Assembly (NCBI GenBank): GCA_902803245.1
Contig: CADCPJ010000256.1
Span: 1 to 5,733 of the forward strand
Length of the DNA: 5,733 nt
Origin: an uncultured Lachnospiraceae bacterium
GTDB lineage: Bacteria; Bacillota; Clostridia; Lachnospirales; Lachnospiraceae
Direction of reading: 5' to 3'
Shown here: piece after piece, positions 1 through 5,073 of the stretch
Layout of the letters: every line of letters begins with the position of its first letter
Numbering within the stretch: the first letter of the stretch is position 1
The notes under the pieces: generated by a model
Told to the model about the DNA's origin: nothing
Seen by the model: only the letters and a program-made list of their open reading frames with translations
Database searches by the model: none
Position numbers and translations under genes: made by a program

Positions 1-220
1 CTTCGCCGGTTCCGTAGCGCATGAGCCTGGTGTCGAGGAGATAGCTCGATTCGATGTACCCGGCCACGGACTGGGCGTTGCGGTCTCTCTCTCCGATACT
101 CCGCCGCATCTTGACGAGGGCCGAGTTGACCTGTTTGGCGATCGGCCAGCTCCCCTCCAGGTAGGCGATTTTCAGCGGTGCTACGGGCAGCTTCTTCTCT
201 TGCGACTGCGTTGCTGTCAT
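1..220 (-). CDS. prs: Ribose-phosphate pyrophosphokinase-like protein, N-terminal 73 residues (partial)
   Basis: Partial gene read leftward from ATG at 220-218. It stays open to the window edge, so only 73 residues are visible. The translation starts MTATQSQEKKLPVAPLKIAY. It then contains a VNSALVKMRR segment (31-40) and a YLLDTRLMRYGTGE segment (60-73). These match what I recall of the N-terminus of clostridial ribose-phosphate pyrophosphokinases (LPVAPL..., VNDYIVKWR, then YLI...PRFGTGE). Prs makes PRPP from ribose 5-phosphate and ATP in the cytosol, feeding purine, pyrimidine, histidine and tryptophan synthesis. The catalytic and PRPP-binding regions lie outside the window, so activity cannot be judged. 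The start is well supported by GGAGGG at 231-226, five bases upstream. The gene is divergent from the DUF512 operon and shares its intergenic region. The family call rests on remembered similarity over a short stretch, so it is moderate. Confidence 0.6.
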   Translation of the reverse strand, partial: MTATQSQEKKLPVAPLKIAYLEGSWPIAKQVNSALVKMRRSIGERDRNAQSVAGYIESSYLLDTRLMRYGTGE

Positions 221-225
221 GACTT

Positions 226-231
226 CCCTCC
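226..231 (-). promoter_or_regulatory. Ribosome binding site of the prs-like gene
   Basis: Read on the minus strand, this is GGAGGG with five bases before the ATG at 220-218. It is the strongest Shine-Dalgarno match in the window. It fixes the start of a gene that is otherwise only partly visible. Confidence 0.75.
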
Positions 232-299
232 GTTGAGTGGGCTAAAAAGTGACGTTCATTTCACCTTAAGAGTTCTAAATGCGCGGTTCGACCTCATAA

Positions 300-328
300 A
301 GTGTATCATTATTTGTGTGCCCAATCAA
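300..328 (-). promoter_or_regulatory. Candidate promoter of the prs-like gene
   Basis: On the minus strand, TTGATT (328-323, 4/6 to TTGACA) is separated by 17 bases from TACACT (305-300, 4/6 to TATAAT). The bases just before the -10 are TGA, forming an extended -10 (TGnTACACT). Transcription would start near 293 and give a leader of roughly 70 bases before the ATG at 220. The spacing and extended -10 support the call, but each hexamer is only moderate and no transcript data exist. Confidence 0.5.
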
Positions 329-362
329 GTGAAGATGGCGGCAAAGAGGATTGTGATAACGG

Positions 363-391
363 GCAGCAATTGGGACTTACCCCATTGCTGC
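363..391. repeat. Imperfect inverted repeat (hairpin) between the two divergent promoters
   Basis: GCAGCAAT (363-370) is perfectly complementary to ATTGCTGC (384-391). After one T-C mismatch, GGG (372-374) can pair with CCC (380-382), leaving a five-base ACTTA loop. No T-run follows on either strand, so it is not a typical intrinsic terminator. It lies upstream of both predicted transcription starts, so in DNA form it could be an operator for a dimeric regulator acting on either promoter. Its left arm (GCAGCAATTGGGAC) also resembles the start of the 43-bp repeat (GCAGAATTGGGAC) with one extra base. Confidence 0.5.
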
Positions 392-399
392 GCGGGTTG

Positions 400-428
400 T
401 TTACAAATTCCGGCAGAATTGGTATAGT
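400..428 (+). promoter_or_regulatory. Sigma-A-type promoter of the DUF512-der-plsY-gpsA operon
   Basis: TTTACA (400-405, 5/6 to TTGACA) is separated by exactly 17 bases from TATAGT (423-428, 5/6 to TATAAT). This is the best promoter match in the window. The predicted start is near 435, so the mRNA leader would begin inside the first 43-bp repeat and contain all of the second. The -10 exists only in the first repeat copy; the same positions read GGCAGT in copy 2 and GACAGT in copy 3. It is correctly placed and oriented to drive the whole plus-strand operon. Confidence 0.65.
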
Positions 429-538
429 TGTGGACGTGGACCGGCAGGACCTCCGGCAGAATTGGGGCAGTTGTGGACGTGGACCGGCAGGACCTCCGGC
501 AGAATTGGGACAGTTGTGGACGTGGACGGACAGAACCT
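410..538 (+). repeat. Three tandem copies of a 43-bp unit
   Basis: The units are 410-452, 453-495 and 496-538, each beginning CCGGCAGAATTGG and containing GTTGTGGACGTGGAC. Copies 1 and 2 differ at three adjacent positions (14-16 of the unit, TAT versus GGC). Copy 3 differs from copy 2 at one of those positions and at three near its end. Each unit also carries an internal duplicated GTGGAC and a second CCGGCAG 31 bases after the first. Because 43 is not a multiple of three, each copy shifts the reading frame, so the array is unlikely to be a coding repeat. It overlaps the operon promoter on the left and the likely start region of the DUF512 gene on the right. Confidence 0.9.
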
Positions 539-1979
539 CGGAAAAAAAGGACACAGGATCTGCGGCGTGGCAAAGGGCAGCGCCGCATGGGAGCTGGGCA
601 TTGCGCCCGGCATGTATCTTATGTCCGTGAACGGGCAGGAGATCGAGGACATCTTCGACTACCGCTTCCTCATGGACGACGAGGAGCTCGAGATCGTCAT
701 CCGCGAGGAGAACGGAGACGAGTCCATCCTTTACGCCGAGCTCGATGAGGGCGAGGACTTCGGGCTCACATTTGAGAACGGCCTCATGAGTGAGTACCGC
801 TCCTGCTCAAACCGCTGCATCTTCTGCTTCATCGACCAGATGCCGCCGGGCATGCGGGAGACGCTGTATTTTAAAGACGACGATTCCAGGCTCGCATTTC
901 TGCAGGGAAACTACATCACGCTCACGAACCTGACGGAGAGGGATCTTGAGCGGATCGTCCGATACCGCATGGAGCCCATCAACATCTCGGTGCAGACGAC
1001 GAATCCCGAGCTTCGGGTAAAGATGCTCCGCAACCGCTTTGCGGGGGAGTCCCTTAAGAAAATGAAATACTTAAAGGAAGCGGGCATCGCCATGAACGGC
1101 CAGATCGTCCTGTGCAAGGGCTGGAATGACGGGCCGGAGCTGGACCGGACCATACGGGATCTGACGGCTTATCTGCCCGAGATGCAGAGCGTGTCCGTGG
1201 TGCCTGTGGGACTCAGCCGCTTTCGTGAAGGTCTTGTGAAGCTTGAGCGCTTCACCAAAGAGGAGGCGGGAGAGGTCATCGACCTCGTGGAATCCTGGCA
1301 GAAGCGGATCTACGAGTCCCTGGCCGCCGCCTATGTCCCTTTAGAGGGAGAGGAGGAGCCGGACCTGATCCGCGGCGCGCCGAGGCACTTCATCCACGCC
1401 TCGGACGAGTGGTATATCCTCGCCGGGCGTCCCCTCCCGGAGGCGGAGCGGTACGACGGCTATCTTCAGTATGAAAATGGCGTCGGCATGATGCGCTCCC
1501 TCATCGATGAGACGGGCGAGGCCATAAGGAAGTACGAGATGCTCCGCATAAGCGGCAATCTGACCGTGGGAAGGCGGCGGTGCACGGCGGTGACGGGGGT
1601 GCTCGCGGCGCCCTATATTGAGGAACTCTCCCGGTCGGTGAGCGCCGCGTTTCCGGAGACGTCCCTCTTTGTCGCGCCGATCCGGAACGATTTCTTCGGT
1701 GAGACGATCACGGTGACGGGGCTCCTCACCGGGGGAGACATCATTTCCCAGCTTCTTGAGAGAAAGAAAAACGGACTTTGCCTCGGGGATGAGATCCTCA
1801 TCCCGGTCACGACGCTGAGAAGAGGAGAGGACGTATTTCTCGACGACACGCATCTTAGTGATGTGAGCGAGGCCCTTGAGACCCCTGTCCGCGTGGTCGG
1901 AGAGGGGGGAGAGGAATTCTTACGGGCGCTTCTTGGGCTCGCGCCGAAAAGAAAGAAGGAACGGCAGTACTATGAATAG
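522..1979 (+). CDS. PDZ / radical SAM / DUF512 domain protein
   Basis: Conserved clostridial protein of the DUF512 family, about 485 residues from GTG 522. The order is a PDZ-like N-terminal segment (about residues 9-65, with GSAAWELGIAPG and SVNGQEIEDIFDY), a radical-SAM-type core, and a C-terminal DUF512 region with FIHASDEWYILAGRPLP and a late TGLLTGGDI. The Cys cluster CxxxCxxC (SCSNRCIFCFIDQMPPGMR; Cys codons at 804, 816 and 825) should bind a 4Fe-4S cluster and S-adenosylmethionine. The reaction is unknown. The start is uncertain. The family-like N-terminus (GKKGHRICGV) reaches back to about 540, and no in-frame ATG precedes 612. In-frame alternatives are TTG 462 and 471, GTG 516, GTG 522 and GTG 567. 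The last has the best ribosome site (AGGA at 555-558) but would cut into the PDZ fold. GTG 522 is my compromise. About 20 residues (around YVPLEGEEEPDLIRGAP) seem inserted before FIHASDEWY. It is first in the operon and overlaps der by 8 nt. Confidence 0.88.
   Translation: MDGQNLGKKGHRICGVAKGSAAWELGIAPGMYLMSVNGQEIEDIFDYRFLMDDEELEIVIREENGDESILYAELDEGEDFGLTFENGLMSEYRSCSNRCIFCFIDQMPPGMRETLYFKDDDSRLAFLQGNYITLTNLTERDLERIVRYRMEPINISVQTTNPELRVKMLRNRFAGESLKKMKYLKEAGIAMNGQIVLCKGWNDGPELDRTIRDLTAYLPEMQSVSVVPVGLSRFREGLVKLERFTKEEAGEVIDLVESWQKRIYESLAAAYVPLEGEEEPDLIRGAPRHFIHASDEWYILAGRPLPEAERYDGYLQYENGVGMMRSLIDETGEAIRKYEMLRISGNLTVGRRRCTAVTGVLAAPYIEELSRSVSAAFPETSLFVAPIRNDFFGETITVTGLLTGGDIISQLLERKKNGLCLGDEILIPVTTLRRGEDVFLDDTHLSDVSEALETPVRVVGEGGEEFLRALLGLAPKRKKERQYYE
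1956..1960 (+). promoter_or_regulatory. Ribosome binding site of der inside the DUF512 gene
   Basis: AAGGA lies 11 bases before ATG 1972, within the last codons of the upstream gene. The start is chosen because MNRPICAIVGRPNVGKS is the usual Der N-terminus. The frame is open further upstream, but those codons lie inside the DUF512 gene and show no Der similarity. Confidence 0.6.
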
Positions 1980-3318
1980 ACCGATCTGTGCGATTGTCGG
2001 CAGGCCGAACGTCGGAAAATCCACGCTCTTTAACGCCCTGGCCGGCAAAAAGATTTCGATTATTGAGGACACTCCCGGTGTGACCAGGGACCGCATCTAT
2101 GCGGATGTGGACTGGTCCGGGTACCATTTTACCATCGTGGACACGGGCGGAATCGAGCCGGAGAGCAGCGACGTGATCCTCTCCCAGATGCGGGAGCAGG
2201 CGCAGATCGCGATCGACACGGCTGAGGTCATCGTGTTCATGGTGGACCTGCGTAGCGGCGTCCAGGACGCGGACGGCAAGGTGGCGGACATGCTGAGAAA
2301 GTCCGGCAAGCCGGTTGTCCTGTGCGTCAATGCGGTCGACAACTATGTAAAGCAGGAGCCGTACATCTACGAGTTCTATGAGCTCGGGATCGGCGACCCC
2401 GTGCCTATCTCCGCCGCAAACCGGCAGGGCATCGGCGACCTCCTCGACCAGATCACGGCTTACTTTGAGGAGGCCGCGGACGAGGAAGAGGAGTCGGAGA
2501 TCCCGAGGGTTGCCATCGTGGGCAAGCCGAATGTCGGCAAGTCGAGCCTCATCAACAAGCTGACCGGCGAGGGCAGGCTGATCGTCTCCGACATCGCGGG
2601 CACGACGCGGGATGCGATCGACACTTCCGTGAAATACGGCGGCAGGGACTACATCTTCATCGACACGGCGGGGCTGAGGCGGAAGAGCAAGGTCAAAGAG
2701 GAGCTGGAGAGATACACGGTCATCCGCACCGTGGCGGCCGTGGACCGCGCGGACGTCGTGGTCGTCGTGATCGACGCCGTGGAGGGCATTTCCGAGCAGG
2801 ACGCGAAGATCGCCGGCATCGCCCACGAGAGGGGCAAGGGAATTGTGATCGCCGTCAACAAGTGGGACGCCTATCCGGACAAGGACTCGAACAGCACGAG
2901 GGAATACGAGAAGGAAGTAAGGCGAATCCTGTCCTACCTTCCCTATGCGGAGATCATTTTCATCTCGGCCCAGACCGGGCAGAGGCTCGGGAAGCTCTTC
3001 GCCACCATCGACATGGTTCTTGAGAACCAGAACCGCCGGATACCGACCGGCGTGCTGAACGAGATCATGACCGAGGCGGTCGCGATGCAGTCTCCGCCCA
3101 CGGACAAGGGAAAGCGGCTGAAGCTCTTCTACATCACGCAGGTCGCGGTGAAGCCCCCGACGTTCGTGATCTTTGTCAATGACAAGGAACTTATGCATTT
3201 TTCCTATGTGAGGTACATTGAGAACCAGATACGGCAGTCGTTTGCTTTCAAGGGGACGGCGCTGAAGATTATAGTGAGAGAGCGGTCTGAGCGGGAGAAG
3301 ACGACGATCGGATCGTGA
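1972..3318 (+). CDS. der: Ribosome assembly GTPase Der (EngA)
   Basis: Cytosolic GTPase with two G domains in tandem, needed for assembly of the 50S ribosomal subunit. It has 448 residues, normal for the family. G domain 1 has GRPNVGKS (10-17), TPGVTRD (34-40), DTGG (57-60) and SAA (147-149). An acidic linker (about 166-177) leads to G domain 2 with GKPNVGKS (184-191), DIAGTTRDAID (207-217), DTAG (231-234), NKWD (296-299) and SAQ (332-334). A KH-like RNA-binding domain follows (about 352-440), with the typical KPPTFVIFVND and LMHFSYVRYIENQIR. One oddity is the G4 motif of domain 1, which is NAVD (120-123; codons 2329-2340) where the family has NKxD. The lysine normally packs against the guanine base. 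The rest of the protein looks intact and functional. It overlaps the upstream gene by 8 nt, which suggests translational coupling. Confidence 0.97.
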   Translation: MNRPICAIVGRPNVGKSTLFNALAGKKISIIEDTPGVTRDRIYADVDWSGYHFTIVDTGGIEPESSDVILSQMREQAQIAIDTAEVIVFMVDLRSGVQDADGKVADMLRKSGKPVVLCVNAVDNYVKQEPYIYEFYELGIGDPVPISAANRQGIGDLLDQITAYFEEAADEEEESEIPRVAIVGKPNVGKSSLINKLTGEGRLIVSDIAGTTRDAIDTSVKYGGRDYIFIDTAGLRRKSKVKEELERYTVIRTVAAVDRADVVVVVIDAVEGISEQDAKIAGIAHERGKGIVIAVNKWDAYPDKDSNSTREYEKEVRRILSYLPYAEIIFISAQTGQRLGKLFATIDMVLENQNRRIPTGVLNEIMTEAVAMQSPPTDKGKRLKLFYITQVAVKPPTFVIFVNDKELMHFSYVRYIENQIRQSFAFKGTALKIIVRERSEREKTTIGS

Positions 3319-3331
3319 GGGATTTATTTTT

Positions 3332-3335
3332 GGAG
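3332..3335 (+). promoter_or_regulatory. Ribosome binding site of plsY
   Basis: GGAG lies ten bases before ATG 3346, in the 27-base gap after der. The gap has no hairpin or T-run typical of a terminator, so plsY is probably on the same transcript as der. Confidence 0.6.
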
Positions 3336-3345
3336 TGTAAGAAAA

Positions 3346-4011
3346 ATGGAACGAATCATTGCACTGATTATAGGTTACGCATGCGGACTCTTTCAGACGT
3401 CTTATATCTACGGGAAGCTTCACGGATATGACATCCGCGAAAAGGGCTCCGGAAACGCCGGCACGACAAATGCGCTAAGGACAGGCGGGGTGAAGGTGGG
3501 CGTACTCGTCATGATCGGCGATATCGTGAAATGCATCGTGGCGGTGATCATCGTCTACTTCCTCTTCGGGAAAAAGAACCCGGAGATCGACTTCCTGCTT
3601 CGGGCCTACACTGGCCTCGGCGCGATTCTCGGGCACTGCTTCCCCTTCTATATGGGCTTTAAGGGCGGAAAGGGCGTGGCCAGCATGGCCGGCGTGATCA
3701 ACACGATCTCCCTGCCGATCACGATCATAGGAAACATCAGCTTCTTCGGGACGATCGCCCTCACGCATTATGTCTCGCTGGCGAGCCTCATCGTCGGGGC
3801 CGAATTCATCATCGGATCGATCATTCACGGGCAGCTGGGGCATTTTCACATGGATCAGGCGCACCTGAATGAAATGTACGTGATCGTTGCGGTGATCGTG
3901 GGGCTGATATGCTTCCAGCACAGGGGAAATATCCACCGGCTGCTCACGCACACGGAGAGGAAGACGTACATCTTCAAGAAGGATAAGAAGAAGGATGAGT
4001 CTAAAGGATAA
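3346..4011 (+). CDS. plsY: Glycerol-3-phosphate acyltransferase PlsY
   Basis: Integral membrane enzyme that transfers an acyl group from acyl-phosphate to sn-glycerol-3-phosphate, giving lysophosphatidic acid, the first committed step of phospholipid synthesis in most Firmicutes. It has 221 residues, slightly longer than usual because of a lysine-rich tail (about 206-221). The three cytoplasmic motifs of the family are present: GSGNAGTTN (34-42), the GHCFPFYMGFKGGKGVA phosphate-binding loop (96-112), and HRGNIHRLL (192-200). Hydrophobic segments fit membrane helices at about 1-20, 50-75, 83-100, 112-135, 138-162 and 177-191. It sits directly before gpsA, which makes its substrate; only 21 nt separate the two genes. 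The start has a GGAG ten bases upstream. Confidence 0.95.
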   Translation: MERIIALIIGYACGLFQTSYIYGKLHGYDIREKGSGNAGTTNALRTGGVKVGVLVMIGDIVKCIVAVIIVYFLFGKKNPEIDFLLRAYTGLGAILGHCFPFYMGFKGGKGVASMAGVINTISLPITIIGNISFFGTIALTHYVSLASLIVGAEFIIGSIIHGQLGHFHMDQAHLNEMYVIVAVIVGLICFQHRGNIHRLLTHTERKTYIFKKDKKKDESKG

Positions 4012-4017
4012 ATGAAA

Positions 4018-4023
4018 AGGGAG
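4018..4023 (+). promoter_or_regulatory. Ribosome binding site that decides the gpsA start
   Basis: AGGGAG lies nine bases before ATG 4033, an ideal distance. The alternative in-frame ATG at 4012 directly follows the plsY stop and has only AAAGGA at 4003-4008, three bases away. It would add seven residues (MKREKNT) before the conserved MKITLIGCGAWG start. ATG 4033 is therefore preferred. Confidence 0.7.
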
Positions 4024-4032
4024 AAGAACACC

Positions 4033-5073
4033 ATGAAGATCACACTGATCGGCTGCGGCGCATGGGGCATGGCGATTGCGGCGCATCTTGTAAAAAAAGG
4101 ACACGCGGTCACGGTGTGGGCGCACAGCGAGGCGGAGGCGGTGCGTCTTACGACCGAGCGGACGATGCCGCAGGCCTTTCCGGGGATCGTGCTGCCGGAG
4201 GAGATCATTTTTACAAATGACAAAAAAACCGCGGTGGACGGCGCAGATCTCATCGTTTTTGCTGTCGCGTCCCCGTTTACAAGGACGACCGCGGAATCGA
4301 TGAGGCCGTTCATAGGCGAGGGGAAGAGGATTGTGACGGTCACGAAGGGAATTGAAGAGGGGACTCTGCTCACACAGGCGGAGATCCTCGAGGAGGTGCT
4401 GCCCGGAAATGTGATCGGCGCGCTGTCCGGCCCGACCCACGCGGAGGAAGTGATCCGGGGCATGCCGACCACGATCGTCTCGGCCTCAAAGAGCCGGGAG
4501 ATGGCGGAATTCGTCCAGGACGCCTTCGTCAGCGAGATGCTGAGGGTCTACACGTCTCCGGACATCCTCGGAGTGGAGCTCGGCGGGTCGCTGAAGAACG
4601 TCATCGCCCTGGCGGCCGGCATGGCCGACGGGCTCGGGGCGGGCGACAACTGCAAGGCCGCGCTCATCACCCGCGGAATCCATGAGATCTCGGGCCTCGC
4701 CGTAAAGATGGGGGCACATATCAGCACGCTTGAGGGCCTGTCCGGTATGGGGGACCTGATCGTGACCTGCGCCTCGATGCACTCGAGAAACAGGAGGGCG
4801 GGCATCCTGATCGGACAGGGCATGACCGCCGATGAGGCGATGAAAGAAGTCGGACAGGTAGTGGAGGGCGTCTACTCGGCAAAAGCGGCGTCCGCACTTG
4901 CGAAGAAGTACGAGGCGCCGCTTCCGATCATCGAAGAGGTGAACCTTGTTCTGTTTTCCGGAGAACCTGCGGGCACGGCCTTGAGCAACCTGATGCTAAG
5001 GGACAGGAAGATGGAAGGCAGGTTCAGCCAAGAAGATCTTCCGGAATGCTGGAGGAGCGATAGTTCTCATTGA
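4033..5073 (+). CDS. gpsA: Glycerol-3-phosphate dehydrogenase [NAD(P)+]
   Basis: Cytosolic enzyme that interconverts dihydroxyacetone phosphate and sn-glycerol-3-phosphate with NAD(P)H, supplying PlsY. It has 346 residues from ATG 4033. The N-terminal Rossmann motif is GCGAWG (7-12). Further family signatures are VTKGIE (103-108), LSGPTHAEEV (131-140), the catalytic-lysine segment GGSLKNVIALAAG (184-196), GMGDLIVTC (238-246), SRNRRAG (251-257) and VVEGVYSAKAA (276-286). Family similarity as I recall it ends near LMLRDRKMEG (320-329). The last 17 residues or so (GRFSQEDLPECWRSDSSH) do not look like GpsA and are mostly antisense to the 3' end of the aldo/keto reductase gene. They probably arose by loss of the original stop codon at a rearrangement point. 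No terminator is visible after the stop. Confidence 0.95.
   Translation: MKITLIGCGAWGMAIAAHLVKKGHAVTVWAHSEAEAVRLTTERTMPQAFPGIVLPEEIIFTNDKKTAVDGADLIVFAVASPFTRTTAESMRPFIGEGKRIVTVTKGIEEGTLLTQAEILEEVLPGNVIGALSGPTHAEEVIRGMPTTIVSASKSREMAEFVQDAFVSEMLRVYTSPDILGVELGGSLKNVIALAAGMADGLGAGDNCKAALITRGIHEISGLAVKMGAHISTLEGLSGMGDLIVTCASMHSRNRRAGILIGQGMTADEAMKEVGQVVEGVYSAKAASALAKKYEAPLPIIEEVNLVLFSGEPAGTALSNLMLRDRKMEGRFSQEDLPECWRSDSSH

Larger units (their letters stand above)
221..521. other. Divergent intergenic region between the prs-like gene and the DUF512 operon
   Basis: This 301-base stretch holds no protein that resembles a known family. The short open frames across it run through tandem repeats and change frame at each copy. 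From left to right it contains the prs-like ribosome binding site and leader, a minus-strand promoter candidate (300-328), a hairpin-forming palindrome (363-391), a plus-strand promoter (400-428), and most of three 43-bp tandem repeats (410-538). The left half is AT-richer than the flanking genes, as expected for a divergent promoter region. I see no tRNA, riboswitch or terminator with a T-run here. Confidence 0.7.

Noticed and set aside
363..391. Hairpin read as an intrinsic terminator
   Set aside because: No T-run follows on either strand, and it lies upstream of both predicted transcription starts.
410..538. Tandem repeats read as a CRISPR array
   Set aside because: The units are directly adjacent with no unique spacers, and there are no cas genes in the window.
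301..748. Short plus-strand open frames across the repeat array
   Set aside because: They translate the 43-bp repeat in shifting frames and run into other frames of the DUF512 gene. They have no domain and no ribosome site of note.
3319..3345. T-rich gap between der and plsY as a terminator
   Set aside because: The GATTTATTTTTGG stretch has no preceding GC-rich stem, and the gap is only 27 bases with a ribosome site for plsY.
1855..3423. Very long minus-strand open frame (over 500 codons) opposite der
   Set aside because: It is antisense to a clear, complete der gene. Its translation is rich in Arg, Asp, His and Val with no recognisable motifs, the usual shadow of GC-biased codon use. It also has no good ribosome site.
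3475..4440. Long minus-strand open frame opposite plsY and gpsA
   Set aside because: It spans two well-supported plus-strand genes and its translation is low-complexity Arg/His/Asp-rich with no family resemblance.
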